A stretch of 49,201 nucleotides of DNA. It comes from Candidatus Omnitrophota bacterium. Its GTDB lineage: Bacteria; Omnitrophota; Gorgyraeia; Zapsychrales; Fredricksoniimonadaceae. Under the pieces are notes generated by a model. That model was not told the origin of the DNA and searched no databases. It saw nothing but the letters and a program-made list of their open reading frames with translations. The position numbers were made by a program, and so were the translations under genes. The stretch's first letter is position 1, and each line of letters starts with the position of its first letter. Shown piece by piece: positions 35,296 to 44,786 of this stretch. Location: contig CAIUQE010000002.1 in assembly GCA_903901225.1 (NCBI GenBank), forward strand, positions 1 through 49,201, in the 5' to 3' direction.

Positions 35296-36567
35296 TCACC
35301 TGACAATGATCTCGTCACGCTCCGACCCGATGGAAATATATTTTATCGGGACCCCCACCAGGTCCTGCATGCGCTCAATGTAGTTGCGCGCCTGGGAAGG
35401 GAGCTTGCGATATTCACGCACATCGCCTGTGGGCCGCTGCCAACCCGGCATCCTTTCATAAACGGGCTTGGAGTGGCACCAAACCTCATAATCATGCGGA
35501 AAATCCCTGAATATCTTCCCTTTGTACTTATAAGCCGTGCAAAGGCTGATCTCTTTGAGCTCATCAAGGACATCCAGTTTCATGATCGCCAGTTCGTCAA
35601 AACCCCCAATGGTCGCCGCGTAACGGACCAGGACGCTGTCAAACCACCCGCAGCGCCGGGCACGGCCGGTCGTTGCCCCGAACTCCTTGCCTTTGGCGCG
35701 GATCTTCTCTTCCATCTTGCTGTCAAACTCCGTCGGAAAAGGTCCTTCGCCCACGCGGGTCGTGTAGGCCTTGACCGCGGCGATGATCTTGTCGAGCTTT
35801 GTCGGGGCCACGCCGCTGCCGCTGGCCACCCCGCCGACCGTCGTATTGGAAGACGTCACGAACGGATACGTCCCGAAATCAATATCAAGGAAAGCCCCCT
35901 GCGCCCCTTCAAAGAGCACCGACTTCTTGCGGTCGATCGCCGCGTTCACGTAAAGCGCCGTGTCACTGACGTAAGGCTTGAGGCGGCGGGCATAGCCCAT
36001 GTATTCATTGTAGATCCCGTCAAACGCAAACCCCTCCTGGCCGAAGACTTTCTTGAAATATTCGTTCTTCTCGCGCAGGTTGTCCTCAAGTTTGGAACGG
36101 AATACCCTGGGGTTCAGCAAATCGACCATGCGGATCCCACAACGGGTGACCTTGTCGGCATAACACGGCCCGATCCCCCGCCCCGTGGTCCCGATGCGGT
36201 GCTCGCGCATTTTCTCGCGCAACCCGTCGAGGACGCGGTGATACGGCATGACCACGTGCGCGTTGACCGCGATCTTCAGCTGCAGGGGCGTCACCTTGAC
36301 CCCGCGTTTTTCAAGGCCATCGATCTCTTCCAGCAGTGCCTTGGGGTCAACAACAACACCGTTGCCGATCACGCAGACCTTGCCCTTGCGCAGGATCGCG
36401 GAGGGCAACAAATGGAACACATAGTGTTCCTTCCCCACGATGACCGTATGCCCGGCGTTGCTGCCGCCCTGGTAACGGACGATCACATCAACATCCTTGG
36501 AAAGGATGTCGATCAGCTTGCCTTTGCCTTCATCCCCCCATTGCGCTCCAACGACAACTATATTCAT
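35296..36567 (-). CDS. purA: Adenylosuccinate synthetase
   Basis: Converts IMP, aspartate and GTP to adenylosuccinate in AMP synthesis; 423 residues. ATG 36567, with AAGGAAG upstream, opens MNIVVVGAQWGDEGKGK; catalytic Asp12 and His40 (NAGHT) are in place. A longer frame to 36633 lacks support. Unremarkable otherwise. Confidence 0.97.
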   Translation of the reverse strand: MNIVVVGAQWGDEGKGKLIDILSKDVDVIVRYQGGSNAGHTVIVGKEHYVFHLLPSAILRKGKVCVIGNGVVVDPKALLEEIDGLEKRGVKVTPLQLKIAVNAHVVMPYHRVLDGLREKMREHRIGTTGRGIGPCYADKVTRCGIRMVDLLNPRVFRSKLEDNLREKNEYFKKVFGQEGFAFDGIYNEYMGYARRLKPYVSDTALYVNAAIDRKKSVLFEGAQGAFLDIDFGTYPFVTSSNTTVGGVASGSGVAPTKLDKIIAAVKAYTTRVGEGPFPTEFDSKMEEKIRAKGKEFGATTGRARRCGWFDSVLVRYAATIGGFDELAIMKLDVLDELKEISLCTAYKYKGKIFRDFPHDYEVWCHSKPVYERMPGWQRPTGDVREYRKLPSQARNYIERMQDLVGVPIKYISIGSERDEIIVR

Positions 36568-36605
36568 CAGATCTTCCTTTTTAATGAAACAGCTTTGAAA
36601 AAATA

Positions 36606-37307
36606 TTACGGCCCGACACGGACCATATAACAAAAAGAGAACAGCGACACGCCCGCCGCCAGATAAGCCGCGGACATCATGACAGAAACAAGCGTCTTGC
36701 GCCGGCCCACCACTCCAGCGAACTTGCCGGACAAAGACAGCAGAAGAGTGCCGCCAGCCAGCAAAGACCCCGCATTCCGGAGTAATTCATACGCGATCAA
36801 AACCCACAGGGAATCAAAAAACCCGTTCGCCGTGATCAACAGGCTGCCCTGCACAGCTACCTGATAACTCAGCGGCCAGGCATTGACCCAGAAAGCCGCC
36901 ACCACCGCCAGAACAACGGCAATAACCGAAGCAACTCCATTGCCCGACTTAAGGCCGCGCACAAACCCGGCAAACGGCAAAGAAGGATCCCGGACCAAAG
37001 CCTGTCGCTCGTAGAGGAACGCGACGCTTGTGATCAAAAAGATGACGCCCAAAACAAGATAAGCTCCGGACGCCACCGCCAGGAACCGCGGCGCAAGGAC
37101 AAACACATTCGCCAGCCCTGAATCAAAGAACACCCGCAACAAAACGAGCGTTACCATGTATCTCACAAAGAACAGCCGCAAGACCTCCGAGCCTGAGGGA
37201 CGCAAAAAAAGCAATGCCAGCCCCAGCGATCCGGCCATCGCCAACAGGGGCGGAGAAAAAGATTCCTGCAACCCCGTCAGGATCAGCACAGGCAGGTCAA
37301 GCCCCAT
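36606..37307 (-). CDS. Polytopic membrane protein of unknown function
   Basis: A 233-residue protein with six or so hydrophobic segments, beginning MGLDLPVLILTGLQESFSPP. The LTGLQESFSPPLLAM opening and six-helix layout recall DsbD/CcdA-type transporters, but no cysteine pair is seen, so that link is not claimed. It sits between serA and purA (6 nt and 38 nt gaps) in the same transcription direction. Confidence 0.7.
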   Translation of the reverse strand: MGLDLPVLILTGLQESFSPPLLAMAGSLGLALLFLRPSGSEVLRLFFVRYMVTLVLLRVFFDSGLANVFVLAPRFLAVASGAYLVLGVIFLITSVAFLYERQALVRDPSLPFAGFVRGLKSGNGVASVIAVVLAVVAAFWVNAWPLSYQVAVQGSLLITANGFFDSLWVLIAYELLRNAGSLLAGGTLLLSLSGKFAGVVGRRKTLVSVMMSAAYLAAGVSLFSFCYMVRVGP

Positions 37308-37313
37308 ACACTA

Positions 37314-38906
37314 TCAGACCTTGAGCATCCTGACGAACTGAATACCCTTGACCGCCTTGAGCCCATCGATAACACTCGCGGGAACGTCCCCATCAACATT
37401 GACCACGCTCACGGCGGTCGCGCCTTCTTTTTCGCGGCCGAACGTGATGTAAGCGATATTGATCCTGGCGTTGCCCAGAGCGGTCCCCACGGCCCCGACG
37501 ATGCCGGGAATATCATTGTTACGGATGAACAGGATATTTCCCGAAGGCATGGCCTCGACGTAAACATTATTGACCTTGACGATCCTGGGCTTCTTGTTGG
37601 ACGACAACGTCCCCCAGACCTCAAGCTTTTCGGTGTCGGTCACAAGTTCCAGCGTGATACAATTGACAAATTCGCTTTCGGAATTCAGGTGCACCTGCTG
37701 GATATCGATGCCGCGCTCCTTGGCGATATCTATGGAATTAATGGCGTTCACATTATCAGCCAGGATCGGCTTGAGGACCCCGTGCGCCAGCGCCATGGTG
37801 ACCGGCATGATATTGTATTTCGCGAGGACGCCGCTGTAAGAGATCTTGATCGCCTTGATCCCGCCGTTGACCAGCTGGCCCGCGAATTTACCGAGCTTGT
37901 CCCCCAGATCGATGTAAGGTTCCAGGAGCTTATAAGTCTCCTCGTCGAGTGATGGAAAATTGGCCGCGTTGCGCACCCCTTTACCCAGGAGCGCGTCCTT
38001 GACCGTAAGCGCAATCTCGATCGCCACGTTAACCTGGGCTTCGGCTGTCGAAGCGCCCAGGTGCGGCGTCAGCACACACTGGTCGAATTTCAACAGAGGC
38101 TGGTCCGGCTTGGGCGGTTCCTCGTCGTAAACATCAAGCGCCGCGCCCGCGATGCGTTTTGTTTCAAGGGCCCGGGCCAGTGCCGCTTCATCGATAATGC
38201 CACCGCGCGCGCAATTGACCAGGCGCACGGTCTTCTTCATGAGCGCGATCTCCTTGTCACCGATCATCCCCTTGGTCTCGTCAGTCTTGGGGACATGGAT
38301 GGTGATAAAATCCGAGTTACGGATAAGATCGTCGAGTGTCGCCACGACGATCCCCCTCTTGGCCGCCATTTCCGCCGAGAGGAACGGGTCATACGCCTTG
38401 ATGGCCATGCCAAAGCCCTGCGCGAATTTCGCCACCGTTGAACCGATGCGGCCGAGGCCGATCACGCCAAGGGTCTTGCCGTAAAGCTCAACGCCCTGGA
38501 ACTTATTGCGCTCCCATTTTCCAGCTTTCATGGACGCATGCGCCTGGGGAATATTACGAGCCAGGGCCATGATAAGGCTGAAAGCATGCTCGGCCGTGGA
38601 GGTCGTGTTGCCGCCGGGCGTGTTCATGGCGATGATACCTTTTTTGGTCGCGGCCTTGAGGTCCACATTGTCAAGCCCGACACCGGCACGGCCGATCACC
38701 TTGAGCTTGCCGGCGACCGCGATCACGTCCTCGGTCACCTGGGTCCCGCTGCGCACAATGAGCGCGTCATAATCACCGATGACCGCCTTGAGCTGGTCAG
38801 GTTTAAGGTCATACTTGCAATCAACGTCAAAGGCATCCCCTTCCCTGAGGATGCTCAAGCCTTCTTCCGCCAATTTATCGCTGACGAGGATCTTCATTTT
38901 TCCCAT
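37314..38906 (-). CDS. serA: D-3-phosphoglycerate dehydrogenase
   Basis: First step of serine synthesis, NAD-dependent oxidation of 3-phosphoglycerate; 530 residues, the long form. NAD-binding GLGRIGS at 150-156, the catalytic Arg/Glu/His region, then an allosteric substrate-binding domain (about 315-450) and a C-terminal ACT domain (about 455-530) for serine feedback. AAGGAG lies before ATG 38906. Follows a class V aminotransferase that could act in the same pathway. Confidence 0.97.
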   Translation of the reverse strand: MGKMKILVSDKLAEEGLSILREGDAFDVDCKYDLKPDQLKAVIGDYDALIVRSGTQVTEDVIAVAGKLKVIGRAGVGLDNVDLKAATKKGIIAMNTPGGNTTSTAEHAFSLIMALARNIPQAHASMKAGKWERNKFQGVELYGKTLGVIGLGRIGSTVAKFAQGFGMAIKAYDPFLSAEMAAKRGIVVATLDDLIRNSDFITIHVPKTDETKGMIGDKEIALMKKTVRLVNCARGGIIDEAALARALETKRIAGAALDVYDEEPPKPDQPLLKFDQCVLTPHLGASTAEAQVNVAIEIALTVKDALLGKGVRNAANFPSLDEETYKLLEPYIDLGDKLGKFAGQLVNGGIKAIKISYSGVLAKYNIMPVTMALAHGVLKPILADNVNAINSIDIAKERGIDIQQVHLNSESEFVNCITLELVTDTEKLEVWGTLSSNKKPRIVKVNNVYVEAMPSGNILFIRNNDIPGIVGAVGTALGNARINIAYITFGREKEGATAVSVVNVDGDVPASVIDGLKAVKGIQFVRMLKV

Positions 38907-38917
38907 GAGAGAACTCC

Positions 38918-40057
38918 TTAACTATTGAACACTTTTTGGGCCGCCGCGAGGCTGGCGCCAAGTTCGAATTTATGGCCGGCTTCCTTGAGGACTTTCTCAA
39001 GACAGGAGAGGCCCGCGAGGATATCATATTCATCCACCGCGCCCATGTGCGCGATGCGGATGACCTTCCCGTCAAGCTCGCCCTGCCCGCCCGCGAACGT
39101 GATCCCGTGGACATCGCGCATGGTCTTGACAAGCTTCTTGGGGTTCAACGCTTCGGGCACGAGGATCGCCGTCAACGCCCTGGAACGGAACTCGGGCTGG
39201 GCGTAAACGCCAAGGCCGATAGCCTCGGCCGCCGCCCATACCGCTTTGGCCAGCTTCAGGTAATAGGCCTGTTTATTGTCGATGCCCTCGGCGACAAGCA
39301 TCTTGATCGCCTCGTTGAGCGCGATCACAATGCTGATCGCCGGCGTGAAAGGCGTATCCGTATCCGCGAGCGCCTTCCTGGCCTTGCGCAGGTCAAAATA
39401 GAACCGCACATTGGTGGAAGCGTCGATCATCGCGATAGCCTTGGCACTCACCGCCACAACCCCGACACCCGGGGGCAGCATCATGCCCTTGTGCGAACCG
39501 GAACAATAGACGTCAACGCCCCATTCATCCATCCTGACAGGCTCGGTACCCATGGCACTCACCGCGTCCACAACCAGGGCCACGCTGGTGGTCTTGATGA
39601 AAGCCCCGATGGAAGCCAGGTCCGGCGTCACGGCGGTTGAAGTTTCGCACTGCGTCAAAAAGACCGCTTTCGCTTCAGGATTCTCGGCGAGAGCCTTCTT
39701 GATCTCCTCGACCGTGACCGCGCGGCCCCACGCGACCTTGAGGACAATGGGCGTGGCCTTGTAGGCTTTAACAAGAGCTGTCCAGCGCTCGCCGAACTTC
39801 CCGTACTCGACCGTGATGACCTTGTCGCCGGGATTGACAAGATTGGCCACCGCCGCTTCCATGGCGCCGGTGCCCGACGATGCCAGCAAATAGACATCCG
39901 ACGTGGTCCCAATCAGCTGTTTCAAGCCGGCAAATACTTCCTTGAGCACCTGCTGGAACTGGGGCGTGCGATGATGGATAATCGGCTTGCCCAGCACTTC
40001 ACAAAGCTCGACCGGAACTTTCGACGGGCCGGGGGTCAACAAGAGGTTCTTTTTCAT
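38918..40057 (-). CDS. Class V aminotransferase (serine/alanine-glyoxylate type)
   Basis: PLP enzyme of 379 residues. N-terminal LLTPGPSKVP, SSGTGAMEAAV, and the PLP-binding lysine Lys190 in CSGSHKGMMLPPG mark the serine-pyruvate/alanine-glyoxylate aminotransferase branch. Pairing with serA 11 nt downstream suggests it supplies the transamination step to phosphoserine, as seen in some lineages lacking canonical serC (inference). Serine-glyoxylate exchange is the alternative. Confidence 0.88.
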   Translation of the reverse strand: MKKNLLLTPGPSKVPVELCEVLGKPIIHHRTPQFQQVLKEVFAGLKQLIGTTSDVYLLASSGTGAMEAAVANLVNPGDKVITVEYGKFGERWTALVKAYKATPIVLKVAWGRAVTVEEIKKALAENPEAKAVFLTQCETSTAVTPDLASIGAFIKTTSVALVVDAVSAMGTEPVRMDEWGVDVYCSGSHKGMMLPPGVGVVAVSAKAIAMIDASTNVRFYFDLRKARKALADTDTPFTPAISIVIALNEAIKMLVAEGIDNKQAYYLKLAKAVWAAAEAIGLGVYAQPEFRSRALTAILVPEALNPKKLVKTMRDVHGITFAGGQGELDGKVIRIAHMGAVDEYDILAGLSCLEKVLKEAGHKFELGASLAAAQKVFNS

Positions 40058-40075
40058 AACGGCATCCTTTTTTTA

Positions 40076-40672
40076 TTAACGCGCGATCGCAGGGATCACC
40101 GCGTCGACAAGACCATACTCCCTGGCTTCCTCGGCGGACATGAAAAAGTCGCGATCGGAATCCTTGAGGATCTTGTCCAATGGTTGTTTGGTATGCTTGG
40201 CCAGGATCTCGGAGAGGTTCTGTTTCATCCTCAGGATCTCCTTGGCTTGAATCGAAATATCGCTCGCCGTCCCTTCAGCCCCGCCCCAGGGCTGGTGGAT
40301 CATGATGCGGGCATTCGGCAGCGCGTGACGCTTGCCGGTGGCGCCGGCGGTCAGAAGGACCGCCCCCATGCTCGCCGCCTGGCCGATGCAATAAGTGCTC
40401 ACCTTGGGCTTGAGGAACTGGATGGTATCGTAAATGGCCAGTCCCGCCGTGACAGACCCGCCGGGCGAATTGATGTAAAGGCTGATATCCTTGTCAGGAT
40501 CCTCGGACTGAAGGAACAGCAGCTGGGCAACAATAAGGTTGGAAACGACATCATCGATCGCCGTACCCAGGAAAATGATGCGGTCCTTGAGCAGGCGCGA
40601 ATAAATGTCATAGGCCCGCTCCGCGTGGCCCGAGCTTTCAACGACCATGGGGACCAGTGTGGCTCTTGTCAT
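40076..40672 (-). CDS. clpP: ATP-dependent Clp protease proteolytic subunit
   Basis: Serine protease of the tetradecameric Clp barrel, 198 residues. Catalytic Ser101 ([10 protein letters not shown]), His126 ([11 protein letters not shown]) and Asp171 are all present. The start overlaps tig as ATGA. clpX, which usually follows, is not downstream; an aminotransferase is. Confidence 0.97.
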   Translation of the reverse strand: MTRATLVPMVVESSGHAERAYDIYSRLLKDRIIFLGTAIDDVVSNLIVAQLLFLQSEDPDKDISLYINSPGGSVTAGLAIYDTIQFLKPKVSTYCIGQAASMGAVLLTAGATGKRHALPNARIMIHQPWGGAEGTASDISIQAKEILRMKQNLSEILAKHTKQPLDKILKDSDRDFFMSAEEAREYGLVDAVIPAIAR

Positions 40673-41565
40673 GCGCTTGCCTCCTCCATTTTGGCTTCCT
40701 TAAGCAGAAATTCCAGCGTTTTGGCCGAAAGGTTCTCGTTCTCGCCCGCCTCGATCTTCTCGATCTGCGCGATCTTGTTAAGGATCAGGAACGTCCGCAC
40801 GTCCTTCTGCGCCGCTTCCTGCAATTCCTTTTTCGACTCTTCAGCTTTCTTGAGGATATCCTCCTCTTTCATGCCGAATGTCTTCATGCGACGGGAAAAC
40901 TCCTCCATCCGTCCGGACAACTGACGGTCGACGAGCGACTGGGGAACATCGAATTTCGAAGACTTGATGAGCGCGTCAATGAGCTGTGTTTCCACGTCAT
41001 AACGGTTCTGGCGTTCTTTCTCCAGCTCAAGGTTGCGCTTGACCGCGTTCCTGAGGTCTTCCAAAGCGGGAAATCCGAGGCCCTTCGCGAACTCATCATC
41101 CAGGACAGCCTTTTCATCCAGCCCCCGGCCCTTCTTGAAAAAATCCAGGCTCTTGCTGACCTCATCATCGGCGACCACGGCGCTTTTTTTCGTGATCTTG
41201 ATCCCCTTGTAAGCCTTGACCTCAACCTCGGGGCGAAGATCGACCGTGGCGCGGAATTTAAGGCCATCGTCATTCAGTTCAACCTGGTCGATGGCGGGAA
41301 AATCAATGGGATCGACCTTTTCCTGGCGGATACCCTCCTGGTAAACTTCCGGAATAAGGTTCTTCATCATTTCCTCGCGGGCCGCGTCCCCGTGGGCCGC
41401 TTCGACAAGCTTGCGGGGAGCCTTACCCGGACGGAAGCCCTTGATACGGGCGTGGCGGGTAATATTATTCAGCACCTCGTCAAGTTTGCGGGTCACGCGT
41501 TCGCGCGGTACCTCAAAATGGATCTCCCGGCGAAGTGAATCAACTTTTTTTACTGAGATCTTCAT
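40669..41565 (-). CDS. tig: Trigger factor lacking the PPIase domain
   Basis: Ribosome-bound chaperone, 298 residues against about 430 in E. coli. The N-terminal ribosome-binding domain has the signature GFRPGKAP (about 43-50). The FKBP-type peptidyl-prolyl isomerase domain that should follow residue 145 is missing: the chain passes directly from [18 protein letters not shown] into the helical C-terminal arms. Short factors of this kind are known. Paired with clpP as usual. Confidence 0.9.
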   Translation of the reverse strand: MKISVKKVDSLRREIHFEVPRERVTRKLDEVLNNITRHARIKGFRPGKAPRKLVEAAHGDAAREEMMKNLIPEVYQEGIRQEKVDPIDFPAIDQVELNDDGLKFRATVDLRPEVEVKAYKGIKITKKSAVVADDEVSKSLDFFKKGRGLDEKAVLDDEFAKGLGFPALEDLRNAVKRNLELEKERQNRYDVETQLIDALIKSSKFDVPQSLVDRQLSGRMEEFSRRMKTFGMKEEDILKKAEESKKELQEAAQKDVRTFLILNKIAQIEKIEAGENENLSAKTLEFLLKEAKMEEASA

Positions 41566-41611
41566 GAATACGGCCTGTTCCTTTCAAGAGCGTTGGATTA
41601 AAAGATAAACC

Positions 41612-41639
41612 ATCATAAAACATCTGTGCCTAAAAGCAA
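41612..41639 (-). promoter_or_regulatory. Promoter of tig-clpP
   Basis: TTGCTT (plus 41634-41639), a 16-nt spacer and TATGAT (plus 41612-41617), between lptB and tig. Confidence 0.5.
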
Positions 41640-41675
41640 CCTCTTCTTGCGTTCTCGCGCGGCAGCGCGCGCAGC

Positions 41676-41697
41676 GCGCGGAAAGACCACTCCGCGC
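41676..41697 (-). other. Stem-loop directly after lptB
   Basis: GCGCGGA (41676-41682) pairs perfectly with TCCGCGC (41691-41697) around 8 nt, starting just past the lptB stop. It lies beside a 25-nt almost pure alternating GC tract (41655-41680). With no T run it may protect the message end rather than terminate. Confidence 0.45.
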
Positions 41698-41698
41698 C

Positions 41699-42421
41699 TC
41701 ACATAGTGAATTTTTCGCCCAGGTATACCCTGCGGGCGTTGGGGTCATTGATCAGGTCCTGTGCCGTACCCGAGATCATGATGCGCCCGTCAGCCACAAG
41801 GTACGCCCGGTCGACGATCGACAACGTTTCCCTCACGTTATGGTCGGTCAACAGGATGCCCAGCCCGCGTTTTTTCAGGTCCTTGATGATCTCCTGGGCC
41901 TCGGCCACAACGATAGGGTCGATCCCGGAGAACGGCTCGTCAAGGAGCAAAAAAGAAGGGTTGGTCACCAGCGCCCGCGTGATCTCGAGCCTGCGGCGCT
42001 CCCCGCCGGAAAGCGTGTACGCCTTGCTGCGCGCCAGATGGGAAATATTCAGCTCCTCAAGCAGTGACGCCAGGCGGCGCTTCCTCTCGCGAAGGCCTAT
42101 GTCCAGGGTCTCAAGGACCGCCATGATGTTCTCTTCCACGGTCAACTTGCGAAAAATGGACGGCTCCTGGGCCAAATACCCCATTCCCAGGCGGCAACGC
42201 TCATGGATCGGCTTGCGGGCGATATCCTCCTGATCGAAGAATATCCTTCCTTCATCCGGCTGGACAATGCCCACGGCCATGTAAAATGACGTCGTCTTCC
42301 CGGCGCCATTGGGCCCGAGCAAGCCGACGATCTCGGACCTGCCTACCGTAAGCCCCAGGCCGTTGACGACACGACGGCCGTTGTAGATCTTCACCAGGTC
42401 TTTTAATTCCAAAAGGTCCAT
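41699..42421 (-). CDS. lptB: LPS export ABC ATPase LptB
   Basis: Cytoplasmic ATPase of the LptB2FG exporter that extracts LPS from the inner membrane; 240 residues. Walker A GPNGAGKT (36-43), signature LSGGERRR (about 136-143) and Walker B FLLLDEPFSGID are conserved; the C-terminal RRVYLGEKF is LptB-typical. It lies 8 nt after the LptC-LptA gene and ends the operon. lptF and lptG are not in the window. Confidence 0.97.
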   Translation of the reverse strand: MDLLELKDLVKIYNGRRVVNGLGLTVGRSEIVGLLGPNGAGKTTSFYMAVGIVQPDEGRIFFDQEDIARKPIHERCRLGMGYLAQEPSIFRKLTVEENIMAVLETLDIGLRERKRRLASLLEELNISHLARSKAYTLSGGERRRLEITRALVTNPSFLLLDEPFSGIDPIVVAEAQEIIKDLKKRGLGILLTDHNVRETLSIVDRAYLVADGRIMISGTAQDLINDPNARRVYLGEKFTM

Positions 42422-42429
42422 GTCTTCCC

Positions 42430-43320
42430 TCAGTTGCTCAAGACTTCTTTTGACGTATGGTCACCGGGGTCGATGAGAAGTTTCGGTTTCCCGGTCAGGA
42501 CCATGCGCTGATCGTCGGCCGTATAAACAAGTTTGTCCGAATACGTGACATTCTCACCCTGGTGCAGTTCAACATTGCCCGTGCAGACAATGCACTTGAT
42601 CTTGCGCGAATCCTTATTAAAAGTGACCTCCATGCGGTCAGAGACGAGTGTCCTTCCCGTCGAAAGCTCGACCGCACGGACATTCTCGGTAAAAACAGCG
42701 GTCTGGGACACCTGGTCCACTTCCATGGGACCGTCGGAGGTGATCTGGATCCGGTTATCGGCCTTCTTGTTCTTGCCCCCCGCCTTCTGGCTCTCCGTCA
42801 CGATATCCGCGACAACATCACTTTTAAGCGTCGCCTCCTTAAGGCTTGGATGCGCTTCCATCCCCTGCCCCTGAATGACCATATTGGTATCTTCAATGCG
42901 AACTTTGTCGTCGGTCTGGACCAGGTCCCTGTTGCGCTGCCAGTTCAACGTGTCCGTCTTGAGGGTGGCCCCGTCCTGTGATGTGATGACCACATCCTGC
43001 TGGAGCTTCACGTCGCCGGTGGCCTTGTCGATCTGGCCTTTCCTGGCCGTCAGGTTAACATCCTGGTCGCCATAAGCGTTGGCATTCACGTTCGTGACAG
43101 CCACCTGGTCGCCCTGGATGTGGGCCTTATCACCCTTGATATCCCAGGCCTTCTGCCCCTCCTCGGTATAACCGGAAAGATTGAACCCTTCCATATCCTG
43201 CGCGGGTACCTCGCGCGGCACTTTCCCGGGCGCGGCAGGCACGACGGGATCCACTGTCGCCGCAAAAGCCGTCCCGACAAGACACAAGAAGAATAAAAAG
43301 GCTGCCGCCGCGCGTCTCAT
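42430..43320 (-). CDS. LptC-LptA fusion, periplasmic LPS transport protein
   Basis: ATG 43320 overlaps the kdsC stop as ATGA and is preferred over 43332. The 296 residues start with a signal or anchor (about 1-20). Two OstA/LptC-like beta-jellyroll regions follow: residues about 40-165 resemble LptC (FNLSGYTEEGQKAWDIKGDKA..) and about 185-285 resemble LptA (VFTENVRAVELSTGRTLVSDRMEVTF). Most proteobacteria use separate LptC and LptA (about 190 and 180 residues). One chain here may form the continuous periplasmic LPS slide. Confidence 0.8.
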   Translation of the reverse strand: MRRAAAAFLFFLCLVGTAFAATVDPVVPAAPGKVPREVPAQDMEGFNLSGYTEEGQKAWDIKGDKAHIQGDQVAVTNVNANAYGDQDVNLTARKGQIDKATGDVKLQQDVVITSQDGATLKTDTLNWQRNRDLVQTDDKVRIEDTNMVIQGQGMEAHPSLKEATLKSDVVADIVTESQKAGGKNKKADNRIQITSDGPMEVDQVSQTAVFTENVRAVELSTGRTLVSDRMEVTFNKDSRKIKCIVCTGNVELHQGENVTYSDKLVYTADDQRMVLTGKPKLLIDPGDHTSKEVLSN

Positions 43321-43826
43321 GCCGTCCCCCACTGGCCCTGCGCCTTGAGTATCATTTCAAGCGTCTCCCGGACCGCGCCGCGACCGCCGGAACGTTGCGT
43401 CACGTAATGCGCCACCGGCCGCAGTTCAGCCGCCGCGTTGGCCACAGCCACCGCGCAACCGGCCCGCCGGAGAATGTCCAGGTCCGGAATGTCATCGCCG
43501 ATATAGCAAACGTCCTCATCCTTCACGGCGAACACCTTGAGCATCCTGTCATACGCCGCGACCTTGGGAGAGGCATTGAGATAAACCCGATCGAACTTGA
43601 GGTCCTTGGCCCTCGCCTTTACCGCCCGGCAACCGCGTGCCGATATGATGGCGGTCTTCAGCCCCGCGCGGCGCGCCCTGGCGATGGCGTAACCATCCTG
43701 GACATCAAAGAACTTGAGTTCCTTGCCGGCACCGTCATAAACGATCCGTCCGTCCGTCATGACGCCATCCACGTCCATGGCGACAACCTTGATCTTTTTC
43801 AGAAGGGCCGAAGAGATCCTTTTCAC
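43317..43826 (-). CDS. kdsC: Kdo-8-phosphate phosphatase
   Basis: HAD-family phosphatase releasing Kdo from Kdo-8-P; 169 residues. Nucleophile Asp18 and acid/base Asp20 (MDVDGVMTDG), the tetramer-type short cap, and YIGDDIPDLDIL for magnesium are present. Overlaps kdsD and lptCA by 4 nt each side. Confidence 0.95.
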   Translation of the reverse strand: MKRISSALLKKIKVVAMDVDGVMTDGRIVYDGAGKELKFFDVQDGYAIARARRAGLKTAIISARGCRAVKARAKDLKFDRVYLNASPKVAAYDRMLKVFAVKDEDVCYIGDDIPDLDILRRAGCAVAVANAAAELRPVAHYVTQRSGGRGAVRETLEMILKAQGQWGTA

Positions 43827-44785
43827 CGCGTCAGCCCCGCTTTCAAAAGGTCCTGGACATCCAGCAGCCCGACAAGGTGCCCGTTGTCGTCGACCACCGG
43901 CAGTTCGTCAACCTTCTTGAGCATCAGCAGGTCGAACGCCTCGGCCGCCAGCCGGTCGCTCGAGATCGTCAGAGGAGACCTGGTCATGACATCACGCACG
44001 GGCCTGCCCAGAAGGCCGGGATCAGCCTCAAGATGCCGGCGAAGGTCGCCATCCGTGAATATCCCCGAAAATTTTTTCTTCGCGTCGACCACGCACGCCG
44101 AACCGCACCGCGCCCGGGTGACCGCCACAAGCACGTCCTTCACCAGCGCGGTATCGGGCACTTTGGCAAAATTGGCCCCCTTGCGCATGACATCCGCCAC
44201 GGTCAACAGGAGCCTGCGGCCAAGGCTGCCGCCGGGATGGAAGAACGCGAAATCTTCACGTTTGAAATTCTTGCGGTCAATGAGGCACGCGGCCAGCGCG
44301 TCACCCATGGCCAGAGTCGCCGTTGTCGACGCCATGGGCGCGAGGCCCAGCGGGCAGCCCTCGGTCCTGACATCCACATGAAGGACAAGGTCCGCGTGAC
44401 GTCCCAGCGACGAAGTCTTGTCCCCCGTCATGGCAATGGTCTTGCAACCGATCTTTTTCAGGGAAGGAAAAAGCCTGACCGTCTCCTCAGTCTCGCCGCT
44501 GGAAGAGACCAGGATCACCACGTCATCGCGCGTCACCTGGCCCAGGTCGCCATGGACCGCTTCGGCGCTGTGCATGAAAATGCTCGGCGTCCCGGTCGAG
44601 GAAAGTGTCGCCGAGATCTTGCGCGCCACAATGCCGGTCTTGCCCATGCCGGTGACGACCACGCGCCCCGCGCAACGGGCGATGGCATCCACGGCTTTCG
44701 TAAAATCCTTGTCCAGGTTCCTGACAAGCCCCCTGATGGCGGCCGCTTCAGTTTCCAGTACCTCTTTAGCGCGTTTTAACGGCAT
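43823..44785 (-). CDS. kdsD: Arabinose-5-phosphate isomerase
   Basis: Converts ribulose-5-P to arabinose-5-P, the first Kdo step; 320 residues. N-terminal SIS domain (GRVVVTGMGKTGIVARKISATLSSTGTPSIFMH) and two C-terminal CBS domains (about 200-320) for regulation by nucleotides or sugars. Complete. Its stop overlaps kdsC. Confidence 0.96.
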   Translation of the reverse strand: MPLKRAKEVLETEAAAIRGLVRNLDKDFTKAVDAIARCAGRVVVTGMGKTGIVARKISATLSSTGTPSIFMHSAEAVHGDLGQVTRDDVVILVSSSGETEETVRLFPSLKKIGCKTIAMTGDKTSSLGRHADLVLHVDVRTEGCPLGLAPMASTTATLAMGDALAACLIDRKNFKREDFAFFHPGGSLGRRLLLTVADVMRKGANFAKVPDTALVKDVLVAVTRARCGSACVVDAKKKFSGIFTDGDLRRHLEADPGLLGRPVRDVMTRSPLTISSDRLAAEAFDLLMLKKVDELPVVDDNGHLVGLLDVQDLLKAGLTR

Positions 44786-44786
44786 A

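Noticed and set aside
36606-37307. DsbD/CcdA family assignment for the membrane protein after serA
   Set aside because: Topology is suggestive, but the redox-active cysteine pair was not found.
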